DNA of 64,000 bases from Eledone cirrhosa (lineage: Eukaryota > Mollusca > Cephalopoda > Octopoda > Eledonidae). This document shows, in pieces, positions 37,101 through 40,719 of the stretch; position 1 is the first letter of the stretch; each line of letters opens with the position of its first letter. Under the pieces are notes generated by a model that was not told the origin of the DNA, searched no databases, and saw only the letters and a list, made by a program, of their open reading frames with translations. The translations under genes were made by a program, and so were the position numbers. The DNA lies in the NCBI GenBank assembly GCA_964016885.1, contig OZ024741.1, positions 415,537,081 through 415,601,080 on the forward strand. Reading direction: 5' to 3'.

Positions 37101-38472
37101 ACCACTGGTCAAGCTGATGACCATGAGGTGAGGAACCACTGGTCAAGCTGATGACCATGAGGTGGGGAGCCACTGGTCAAGCTGATGACCATGAGGTGAG
37201 AAACCATTGGTCAAGCTGATGACCATGAGGTGAGGAACCACTGGTCAAGCTGATGACCATGAGGTGGGGCACCACTGGTCTAGCTGATGACCATGAGGTG
37301 AGGAACCACTGGTCAAGCTGATGACCATGAGGTGAGGAACCACTGGTCAAGCTGATGACCATGAGGTGGGGAGCCACTGGTCAAGCTGATGACCATGAGG
37401 TGAGAAACCATTGGTCAAGCTGATGACCATGAGGTGGGAAACCACTGGTCTAGCTGATGACCATGAGGTGAGGAACCACTGGTCAAGCTGATGACCATGA
37501 GGTGAGGAACCACTGGTCAAGCTGATGACCATGAGGTGGGGAGCCACTGGTCAAGCTGATGACCATGAGGTGAGAAACCATTGGTCAAGCTGATGACCAT
37601 GAGGTGAGGAACCACTGGTCAAGCTGATGACCATGAGGTGGGGAGCCACTGGTCTAGCTGATGACCATGAGGGTGGGTATGGTGGACATTGGGAACCACT
37701 GGTCAAGCTGATGACCATGAGGTGGGGCACCACTGGTCTAGCTGATGACCATGAGGTTTTGAGGGTGGGTATGGTGGACATTGGGAACCACTGGTCAAGC
37801 TGATGACCATATGGTGTTGAGGTGGAGAACCACTGGTATAGCTGGTGACCATGAGATTTTGAGGTGAGGTCAGGTTGGACATTGGGAACCACTGGTCTAG
37901 CTGACCATGAGATGGGGAACCACTGGTCTAGCTGATGACTATATAGTGTTGAGGTGGGGTCAGGGTGGACAAAAGGTTAGGAACTACTGATTTAAACATT
38001 TTAATTAATAAACCTGTTTTTATATATTTTCTGCTAATTACTGGATGTTAAGTGTTGTTATATATTTAGCCTCAATAAGGCAGTGATTTGGTGGCATTCA
38101 TCCTGGCTCACTCTTCTGTGAGTTCAAATCCTGCCATGGCCAGCTTTGCGTTCATCCATTCACAGTTGATATAAAAAGTACCAGTCTAATACTGGGGTTG
38201 ATTCTTCCTCTATATCTCTCTCACTTTATCTCTCTATCTCTCTCCATCTCTTTCTCTCCATCTCTCTCTCTATCTCTCTCCATCTCTTTCTCTCCATCTC
38301 TCTCTCTATCTCTCTCCATCTCTTTCTCTCCATCTCTCTCTCTATCTCTATCTCTCTAAACATTTCAACTTCTTCTGTCTTGTCTGTTCCAGTTGCTCAC
38401 CAGACTTACCAGATACGAATCAAACAAAGGGAACCATTCGGAGACATTTTTCTCAGACTAAGATCAACATGA
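14628..38472 (+). CDS. Kleisin (RAD21/REC8-family cohesin subunit), 3' part, seven exons
   Basis: This is the only host gene supported. Exons 14628-14700, 15588-15667, 21545-21588, 23581-23723, 30817-31005, 31546-31655 and 38393-38472 all have AG/GT borders, mostly gtaag donors, and their phases match at every junction, giving one open frame of about 238 residues ending in TGA. Residues 1-175 are Ser/Thr/Pro- and charge-rich, like the disordered kleisin linker. Residues 187-238 match the Rad21/Rec8 C-terminal winged helix that binds the SMC1 head: WTTFREIC, then RRAAVLF..VL, then IRIKQREPFGDIF. Kleisins close the cohesin ring and are cut by separase; a D/ExxR-type site, ESDR, lies at 15622-15633. 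The sequence departs from canonical RAD21 and ends soon after the GDI motif, so a REC8-like meiotic kleisin is likelier, but this is inference. The N-terminal exons lie left of the window. Every intron except 31006-31545 is visibly invaded by transposons or foldback repeats. Confidence 0.75.
14848..15440 (-). mobile_element. LINE 3' fragment (C-terminal coding part plus tail)
   Basis: On the minus strand the fragment encodes GWKKFRELLPLL, DACVRCVMLHGNETWA, RLERNEASMLHWMC, then RRLRWYGHVMRM and KTHP-type C-terminal residues (HPTLASREKW), and ends in an acgtaaaatgatgatg tail. This is the C-terminal domain and 3' end of an RTE-like non-LTR retrotransposon, truncated at its 5' end. It lies antisense in the intron between the first two kleisin exons, and a frameshift separates its two reading blocks (15180-15392 and 14868-15164). 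Confidence 0.85.
15588..15667 (+). CDS. Kleisin exon 2
   Basis: The exon has a pyrimidine-rich acceptor (cctctttggtccag) and donor gtaagtt. Only the frame starting NLNQVQDFSE is open; it gives 26 residues ending TVPEL and T, in phase with both neighbours. It carries ESDRKR, a candidate separase-type site (D/ExxR). Confidence 0.7.
15823..18050 (-). mobile_element. RTE-like LINE with RT and PHD-like zinc finger, inactivated
   Basis: Read on the minus strand from 18050, the element begins 5'-truncated just before the RT domain (ENRDIVGEKCVLNDDGV). RT blocks follow: GKAAGPSEI, CYKGKGDALDRGNYRGIKL, QFGFVSGKSTTDA, and motif A FVDLEKAFDRVPR. A TAG at 17248-17250 interrupts GVH*GS; the frame then continues to the catalytic YADD at 17149-17160. 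A frameshift follows, then a Cys/His finger (16862-16993), DTFRYLGDKIS, further shifts, MLHGSETWA and RRLCWYGHVMRM. The last 400 bp are untranslated and end in (ATG)n. RTE-type elements typically have short 3' UTRs and microsatellite tails. It lies antisense in a kleisin intron. The clade is inferred from motifs alone. Confidence 0.85.
16862..16993 (-). other. PHD-like zinc-finger segment of the LINE
   Basis: The segment has the order C-x2-C-x10-C-x2-C-x4-H-x2-C-x14-C-x2-C, from PCSVC through WVHKRCSG to ICGRC. It sits between the RT catalytic YADD and the YLGD motif. Cys-rich fingers of this spacing bind zinc; a role in nucleic-acid or chromatin binding would be inference. All eight ligands survive even though the RT frame is broken upstream. 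Confidence 0.75.
18058..18970 (-). mobile_element. Second LINE 3' fragment, same family
   Basis: This is an antisense copy with an untranslated 3' part (18075-18366) and coding C-terminus (18367-18955): DSFCYLGDRISNGGGC, GWKKFRELLPLLAAKGFSL, MLHGSETWA, RRLRWYGHVMRM. The coding block is largely open, so it is younger than the copy at 15823-18050. Its (CAT)n tail abuts the 5' end of that copy, so the two lie head to tail. Confidence 0.85.
19028..19305. repeat. Long foldback palindrome, arms about 130-140 bp
   Basis: Arms 19028-19167 and 19176-19305 are inverted copies with few mismatches and an 8-nt spacer. Both contain the same landmarks in opposite orientation: attaaatgagctcaaagga, tacaatatatagagggg and tttcgaaccaccagcg. 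The left arm has a roughly 10-bp insertion. No coding potential is visible. Confidence 0.9.
19306..19727. other. Unassigned stretch with a third, partial palindrome arm
   Basis: From 19631 to about 19705 the right-arm sequence of the 19028-19305 palindrome recurs (cacgctggtggttcgaaatt and the following bases) and stops in a TA microsatellite. The intervening 19306-19630 is not recognised and shows no credible ORF. Confidence 0.6.
19728..20375 (+). mobile_element. LINE 3' end in sense orientation, split by a SINE
   Basis: The segment matches the reverse complement of the 3' region at 15823-16300 (ctttggcgctacacagtaat..., then gttggtgttaggaagggcat...) and ends ggacgttaaacgatgatgat. It is interrupted by the SINE at 19931-20094. 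Confidence 0.8.
19931..20094 (-). mobile_element. tRNA-derived SINE nested in a LINE tail, with target duplication
   Basis: The 164-bp insert runs from gtttctacttttggcacaag to ctgccaattcactgcc. It is flanked by an exact 16-bp direct repeat, aaataaatgagataat, at 19915-19930 and 20095-20110. On the minus strand it carries a B-box-like GAGTTCAAAACCC. The duplication shows LINE-machinery integration after the host LINE copy was already present. Confidence 0.85.
20411..20812. repeat. Two LINE tails in inverted arrangement
   Basis: The 20411-20570 segment is an antisense LINE tail (catcatcatcaccatttaat, tagcatgggttagacggg), and 20640-20810 is a sense tail ending tagcatggaaaaatggacat and gatgatgatgat. 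Together they form an imperfect inverted repeat of about 150-bp arms around 70 bp of other sequence. Confidence 0.7.
20813..21475 (-). mobile_element. LINE 3' fragment
   Basis: The antisense copy has an untranslated part (20813-21172) and a C-terminal coding block (RMKDDSCIKKCRAIKIDG, TWDDLINSNLTHLHLS). It resembles the 3' end of the 15823-18050 element closely, with some substitutions. It stops about 70 bp before kleisin exon 3. Confidence 0.8.
21545..21588 (+). CDS. Kleisin exon 3 (44-nt microexon)
   Basis: The acceptor cgtttag follows a pyrimidine-rich stretch and the donor is gtaagtt. It encodes STTTSSTPSTGPPL in phase. An alternative acceptor four bases downstream (gtgag) would break the phase with exon 2. 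Confidence 0.65.
21611..21710. repeat. 17-bp tandem repeat
   Basis: About six imperfect copies of attgatctgtcaactct lie just inside the intron after kleisin exon 3. Confidence 0.85.
21941..22161. repeat. Palindrome centred on a LINE tail remnant
   Basis: Arms 21941-22046 and 22063-22161 are inverted copies (aaggtgagaaacaaacaatt on one side, its complement on the other; tccctcccttttttagat likewise) around a 16-nt centre, aatggacgtt, that belongs to the LINE 3' end. The left arm has about 9 extra bases. Confidence 0.9.
22200..22640. repeat. Diverged tandem duplication, AT-rich intron
   Basis: Two copies about 228 bp apart share aaattctttttctttt-type tracts, ttggcatttgg (22363 and 22590) and acataacttaacaaaggt. 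There is no coding signal. Confidence 0.7.
22839..23144 (+). mobile_element. LINE C-terminal fragment, sense orientation
   Basis: An open block encodes REKLGIRGISCGVQERRLRW, YGHVMRMEDDHWIKKCQEMP, KTWTEVVRADLRS and ends HPTLASREKRDVK before a gatgatgatgatg tail. It is the same LINE family as 14848-15440 and among the few copies in the same direction as the host gene. It is severely 5'-truncated. Confidence 0.85.
23258..23549. mobile_element. piggyBac-type MITE next to kleisin exon 4
   Basis: The element starts TTAACCCTTTAGCATTTA and ends TAAATATTAAAGGGTTAA: 18-bp terminal inverted repeats including TTAA, with two mismatches. It is 292 bp and non-coding. TTAA duplication and CCC/GGG termini point to the piggyBac superfamily. 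Its right end lies 31 bp before the exon at 23581, so the acceptor's upstream sequence is partly MITE-derived. Confidence 0.75.
23581..23723 (+). CDS. Kleisin exon 4
   Basis: The acceptor is cttgtctttgtag and the donor gtaagta. Only one frame is open; it begins DVSSVELPRPSSVLSRHKRS and ends HESTPRKQ plus AG of Arg. It is a basic, Ser-rich linker segment. The phase is 0 at the start and 2 at the end, matching both neighbours. Confidence 0.8.
23795..23942 (+). mobile_element. Short LINE 3' end, sense orientation
   Basis: Relics of NTWTEVMRVDLRS and of the tail (cccatgcaagcatgg, gatgatgat) identify a decayed LINE end. A TA microsatellite follows at 23943-23983. Confidence 0.7.
23984..24156 (-). 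mobile_element. LINE tail fragment, antisense
   Basis: The (CAT)n start, tttaacgtctatcttccac, gcatgggttagacggga and ggatgcccttcctaacacca identify the LINE 3' untranslated region. From 24157 to 24436 I see only unassigned AT-rich sequence and a TA tract. Confidence 0.8.
24437..24510 (-). repeat. Penelope terminal direct repeat (pseudo-LTR), 3' copy
   Basis: The block agtgacgaaac through aatgatagcca aligns with 28324-28400 with only a 3-bp gap and about seven substitutions. On the element's strand it is the 3' end, and it abuts a TA tract. Confidence 0.85.
24483..24538 (-). ncRNA. Type I hammerhead ribozyme motif, probably inactive
   Basis: On the minus strand the order is stem I strand ACTGC (24534-24538), core CTGATGA (24527-24533), a long stem II (GGTCATAGCCAT pairing ATGGCTATCATC, with one C.C mismatch), a GAAA-position tetranucleotide reading AAAA, a minimal AT stem III, the cleavage-site UA, and the stem I partner GTAGT. 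This is the open-stem-I layout described for Penelope-like elements. Here G12 is A, which should abolish cleavage. The other terminal repeat keeps GAAA (28386-28389) and GCAGT but lacks the CTGATGA half. Both versions fit CpG decay of an original CATCGAAA. Confidence 0.7.
24539..25693 (-). other. Penelope 3' untranslated region
   Basis: This lies between the endonuclease stop and the downstream terminal repeat. It contains CA/TG-rich microsatellite (24953-25010, 25250-25290) and no conserved reading frame. The roughly 200-codon minus frame at 24831-25454 is low-complexity C/Y/V-rich sequence across these microsatellites and is not taken as a gene. Part may be later insertion. Confidence 0.5.
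25694..27174 (-). pseudogene. Penelope RT C-terminus, linker and GIY-YIG endonuclease
   Basis: The block opens VNFQDTTLNLNTKLHHPYHK and YINAGSNHPRSIIKALVKS, the conserved region after the Penelope RT core, and later carries FFRVLDKCFPRAHRYHKIFN and VKLSYS. A Cys linker follows, CNCRDPSLCPLSNECMTKNV, then the endonuclease: VVYRCKV, HHYIGSTATSFKDRWYNHRQ and, after a one-base frameshift at about 25918, LIWKLK, CNLCLSETLEIL and LLNRRADLFGACRH. GIY-YIG enzymes nick target DNA for priming. A Pro/Ser/Arg-rich insertion of about 125 residues (26524-26901) splits blocks that are nearly adjacent in the family as I know it. Confidence 0.85.
27189..27944 (-). pseudogene. Penelope reverse-transcriptase core
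   Basis: Motifs in order: FTIKDHKPN (residues 53-61), VRLIAPSRSDMGVISKSILD, FIQLDINNYYSSIS (motif A Asp), ITVGSSDSAQLTDLVGIYIL (motif B), and the catalytic LYRDDALF with YRDD at 27273-27284. YRDD instead of YADD is characteristic of Penelope-type RTs. The frame ends at an 8-T run on the coding strand (27199-27206); one base slip would continue it as KVGLKVEMEPN into the next block. The same frame also seems to shift near 27905, where the upstream EFENEMIGIISNIKF block joins. Confidence 0.9.
27956..28195 (-). pseudogene. Penelope N-terminal block
   Basis: NKLTTLTSLKDIPLPGKREY, RRMWWRAYHFDRG and MECLFRSK give an open segment directly upstream of the RT, as expected for the N-terminal region of Penelope-like proteins. 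It runs out in a G9 plus (GT)n slippage tract at about 27977-28002, where the frame is lost. Confidence 0.65.
28324..28400 (-). repeat. Penelope terminal direct repeat (pseudo-LTR), 5' copy
   Basis: It matches 24437-24510. It contains the 3' half of the hammerhead (GAAA at 28386-28389, stem I GCAGT at 28373-28377) and stops in stem II, where SINE-like gtagaaacaattatt begins. It is therefore a truncated head-to-tail copy of the element's end. Confidence 0.8.
28541..28979. mobile_element. Element with perfect 27-bp terminal inverted repeats, SINE inside
   Basis: Positions 28541-28567 and 28953-28979 are exact inverted copies (tattcattagttaagcaaaa... and its complement). The 439-bp interval contains an antisense SINE (28659-28810: ttctacttttggcacaaggc, taacctcggcgggatttgaa). 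There is no ORF. It could be a non-autonomous DNA transposon or a foldback split by the SINE. The flank 28402-28540 is unassigned, with TA tracts. Confidence 0.65.
29169..29460 (+). mobile_element. tRNA-derived SINE with LINE-like 3' tail
   Basis: It starts at a B-box-like GAGTTCAATTCTC, then ttccttgagcaagacactt, ttcacattgctccag, ggatgataggg-type hairpin sequence and gttggtgttaggaagggcat, and ends cccttgcaagcaggaaaaag, acgtaaaatg and gatgatgat. The 3' end equals that of the LINE at 14848-15440, consistent with shared retrotransposition machinery. The segment at about 29207-29256 is nearly the monomer of the 45-bp array at 40720-61049. The unassigned 28980-29168 precedes it. Confidence 0.85.
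29472..29658 (-). mobile_element. tRNA-derived SINE (second family), antisense
   Basis: It runs from gtttctactacttttggcac through taacctcggcgggatttgaa to accgatactgccaatccacc. On the minus strand it has an A-box-like TGGCAGTATCGG and a B-box-like GAGTTCAAATCCC. It is the same family as 19931-20094 and 62286-62830. Confidence 0.85.
29834..29907. repeat. Hairpin with about 36-bp arms
   Basis: Both arms contain gtggatgaa...gttacatttctttat in inverted orientation with almost no loop. A few mismatches occur near the middle of the arms. The surrounding 29659-29833 and 29908-30149 are AT-rich and unassigned, with a long TA tract at 29927-29965. Confidence 0.85.
30190..30370 (+). mobile_element. tRNA-derived SINE, sense orientation
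   Basis: It has TTGGCAGAATCGGTAGAGCG (A-box region), GAGTTCAAATCCCGC (B box), gaggttaactttgct, ataaaataaagtaccagtaa and a C-rich end. This is the classic cephalopod tRNA-SINE layout. Confidence 0.8.
30390..30740 (+). mobile_element. SINE head with duplicated downstream block
   Basis: It contains a perfect B-box GGTTCGATTCC at about 30407, then cttgagcaaatcacttcatt and gttgctccagtatactcagc, the same body segment that seeds the 45-bp array. Two related blocks of about 100 bp follow (gcgagggactggcatcctgg and gcgatagactggtgtcttgt), a diverged duplication. Confidence 0.65.
30817..31005 (+). CDS. Kleisin exon 5
   Basis: The acceptor is attgtatttccag and the donor gtaagaaa. It encodes an acidic linker, KDLSIEDTTQVMEQPTIEQL to THLEYIV, 62 residues, with split Arg codons at both ends. 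Using the earlier GT at 31001 would cause a stop in the next exon, so 31005 is chosen. Confidence 0.85.
31006..31545. other. Short kleisin intron with microsatellites
   Basis: It holds a CT tract and a TA tract (about 31105-31155) and three copies of a 28-bp unit (31363-31442, ttactggtaccatgtaac). No transposon is recognised here. Confidence 0.7.
31546..31655 (+). CDS. Kleisin exon 6, start of winged-helix domain
   Basis: The acceptor is aattatatcccag and the donor gtaagtt. It encodes AVERNTKTQRWTTFREICPP and KQVIKRRAAVLFHTVL. The F..C..R.RAA..F...L pattern is the first half of the Rad21/Rec8 C-terminal winged helix. A LINE tail begins only 24 bp past the donor. Confidence 0.85.
31679..32065 (-). 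mobile_element. LINE C-terminal fragment, seed of the adjacent minisatellite
   Basis: The minus strand encodes MCMDDDFWVKKCQEIP, KTWPEVVRADLKSQKL and KTHPTHTSMEKWM, with a (CAT)n tail on the + strand. It runs without a break into the minisatellite at 32066, at the position corresponding to the MLHGSETWA motif. Confidence 0.85.
32066..34605. repeat. LINE-derived minisatellite, 66-bp and 59-bp units, about 39 copies
   Basis: Every unit contains gcccatgtctcactaccatg, the antisense of the LINE motif MLHGSETWA, followed by tagcatcgtacag, an optional 7-bp ccgacag or relative, ttcttaatgtcctgtactg and a PstI site. The 7-bp presence/absence gives the two lengths. Minus-strand frames stay open because 66 is divisible by 3; this is not a protein. 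Confidence 0.95.
34606..35300. other. Unassigned intron sequence
   Basis: I see no ORF, no recognised mobile element and no long repeat here, apart from a short G-rich run at 35227-35246. Confidence 0.6.
35315..35710. repeat. Minisatellite with units of about 60-75 bp
   Basis: Five to six imperfect copies share attactgtcagaaactc, a variable tctcacctc block and atggtacac; some add cacatgttattgtacat. The length heterogeneity is real. Confidence 0.8.
35809..37970. repeat. 34-bp minisatellite, about 55-60 copies
   Basis: The unit is aagctgatgaccatgagg followed by tggggaaccactggtc, with variants at gggg/gagg/ggga and caagc/ctagc. It is regular to about 37660, then degenerates with insertions such as gggtgggtatggtggacatt. 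It contains the 6-bp inverted pair TGGTCA/TGACCA around AGCTGA. Minus-strand open frames here are period artefacts. Confidence 0.95.
38077..38360 (+). repeat. SINE remnant followed by CT-rich tandem tract
   Basis: The 38077-38205 segment is a decayed tRNA-SINE (gtgagttcaaatcctgcc, aaagtaccagt, ctggggttgatt). From 38213 to 38357 a polypyrimidine repeat of about 38 bp (ctctccatctctttctc) leads up to the acceptor of the last kleisin exon. Confidence 0.75.
38393..38472 (+). CDS. Kleisin exon 7, end of winged helix, stop codon
   Basis: The acceptor gtctgttccag follows a long pyrimidine tract. With the preceding A it gives Ile, then AHQTYQIRIKQREPFGDIFL and RLRST before TGA. Q.EPFGDI is the hallmark end of the Rad21/Rec8 C-terminal domain. 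Confidence 0.85.
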
Positions 38473-38894
38473 CCGTGAGATTGGTCATTGCAGAGTCTCT
38501 CTCTCTTCCCTCTCTCTTCTCTTCCTCCTCTCTCTTCTATCATTCTTCTGGGGAAGGGGGGAGGGCAGTCTCCCAAATTGCTGGCCTTGTGCCTACTAAA
38601 GTTATTAAATAAGTTATATGGAAACAAAGTGTGAGGGTGGGCACCAAAGTGTGAGGGGTGGGGCACCAAAGTGTGAGGGGTGGGGCACCAAAGTGTGAGG
38701 GCTGGGGTACCAAAGTGTGAGGGCTGGGGCACCAAAGTATGAGGAGGTGGGGCACCAAAGTAAAGTATTACCATAAATCACTAACATTTTTTTTATGATT
38801 TCTTTGATTTAACATGTCTATTACTGAAGATGGTAGGATATGATTTGAGGGAAATTCTGTTCCTATTTCAAGCAGACTGAGCTACCACATAGAG
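38473..38894 (+). other. Kleisin 3' flank with 22-bp minisatellite
   Basis: Six copies of a G-rich unit, gtgtgaggggtggggcaccaaa, lie at 38628-38766, probably inside the 3' UTR or just past it. No AATAAA occurs before 38994-38999; that later one is only a weak polyadenylation candidate. The rest is unassigned. Confidence 0.6.
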
Positions 38895-40061
38895 CAGGGG
38901 TCTCAAACTGAAGGGCTCTAAATGGTCATTACATCCTGGATTTAGACCTTAGGGATCCTGGGTCACTTCAGGTTTGGGGGTCCCCTCATACACAATAAAT
39001 TAGAATACACAGCAAACCCCCCCAACTTTACCTATCCAAGTCAGCTTGGTGCAAGTAATTGAAATTGAAGAGTTATACATACAGGTATTAAATTAAAGAA
39101 TCTAACCATCCTAAAAGTAAAAAGCCCAGCTGAGTGCACAAACAAATTGTTACGGCTATCACTGGTGGGGCCACCCCACAGCAGGAGGCCTAGGGAAATT
39201 GCCCCCATTAAACCCGGCCTTGGACTAAGCTACAACATAGAGCAGGTATCTGAGAATGGCTATTACGTTCTGGGAGGTGATTTCCACCAGTTATAACAGC
39301 TGATAGGCTGATACTTTGATACTTGTATATATTACCACAGCTATTACTTGCAATGGGGTATGATTTGGTAGTGTGTATCAGGCTTTTACTAAGGGTTTTA
39401 AGTGGTCATTCAGTTGTGAGTAGACATAGATACACTCTTGGCCAGGAATCACAAACTTGAGGACTCAAAAGGGCCCATTAGATTCTGGGGAAGAGGTACA
39501 GCTGGTCAAAAGTGAAGTGAGGGTGTGGTGACATATTCACCAGTTATAACACTAATCTACAATACAACTGAGAAGCTGTTATATATATATTACATCAAAA
39601 TAAATCCACATATGATAGTAAGATATGGGAATTAGTACAAAATGTAGGAGGACATATTTTCCTAAATTCCATTTTTACTCTTGATAAATTCCTTTTTTTT
39701 CCATTTCACTGTATTTCATGGGTAAATTACACAAGTATGGAAGGGACTAGGAACAAATTACCAAGTTTTAGAAAAATATTAATCACAAAAATTCTTCTGT
39801 TGTGGACCATAGACAAGGTTAAACATTCACCTGCTGAGGCCCTACGCTATATGGAATTTGAAATTCTTATGTTTTATATTAATGTTAATGATAAAATAAA
39901 AATATTCTTTCAAAAATGAGGCTCCCAAGAGTGTGTAGCCCTAAGTTATAGCTTATAGGTAAGCCAAGCACTGGCTACACTGAGGCCCCTGAGGGTGTGT
40001 GACCCTAAGCTATAGGTAGGTCCATCTCTGGCCATAGAAACCCAGTGTGTTTGAGACCCCT
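38895..40061. mobile_element. Possible hAT-like non-autonomous element
   Basis: CAGGGGTCTCAAAC at 38895 and its inverted copy GTTTGAGACCCCT ending at 40061 could be terminal inverted repeats; hAT elements often start CAGGGGTC. I cannot find an 8-bp target duplication. The interior has diverged copies of its own start (39237 and about 39445) and no transposase. Confidence 0.3.
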
Positions 40062-40719
40062 CATTTAATCAGAATCGGTTAATTTGATGAAATTCTATTA
40101 TGTTAATTTTTATTTCAATTGTTTATAATTTGTTGTATTAAATGAATTCCTGTTTATTTTGTTGATTTCAAACAATATTTATATTGTGATGGTGACCTTC
40201 TTTCTCTCTTTCTTTCCCTCTATTACCTTCTCTTTTTCTTTCTCTTTGTTTTGTTGCTTGATTTTCTGTAATATTTTACTGATATATTTTTTTATTTATT
40301 TATTAAATTTGAAAGTATTTTTGGTCAACATTTCATTAATATTGAATCTAAATTCTTTATTAAAAGCCACAACACAAATTCTAGCTCACCCCTCTCTCTG
40401 GCTCACACCAACTCTAAATAGATGACATGAATAAGTATCAATTAATGGTATCTTCTATAAATATTCATAACAAGAAATTATTTGAAATATTTATTATATA
40501 TTTTCTTTACATATCTATTCCATATAAGATAATTTATCAAAACATTTTAAAATAATTTATCAAAACATTTTAAAATAATTTATCAAAACCTTTTAAAATA
40601 ATTTATCCTAAATCTAACTACTATTATTTAAATATAAAATATTTGTTAAAACTTTTATAAAAATGTCAGTTTTGTACTTGTTATATTTATTTGATATCAT
40701 AACTAGAGAATGACTTTAA
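40062..40719. other. AT-rich unassigned sequence
   Basis: It contains a T-rich block (40195-40330) and three copies of a roughly 23-bp AT unit (40528-40605, aatttatcaaaacatttt). No credible gene is present. Confidence 0.65.

Noticed and set aside
35809..37670. Hammerhead-like core in the 34-bp repeat (CTGATGA, then GAAA in the ggga variants, then a GGTC site).
   Set aside because: No stem I partner can form before CTGATGA and after the cleavage site, and most copies lack GAAA. I regard the match as chance.
35886..37892. Minus-strand frames repeating MVISLTSGS and HQLDQWF.
   Set aside because: All are readings of a 34-bp tandem repeat cycling through three frames.
35809..37970. GGTCA...TGACC as nuclear-receptor (estrogen-type) response elements.
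   Set aside because: The spacers are 6 nt here and 4 nt in the satellite, not the 3 nt that such elements need.
40159..40425. An 88-codon plus-strand frame rich in Phe/Leu/Ser.
   Set aside because: It is translation of a T-rich low-complexity tract, with no family resemblance.
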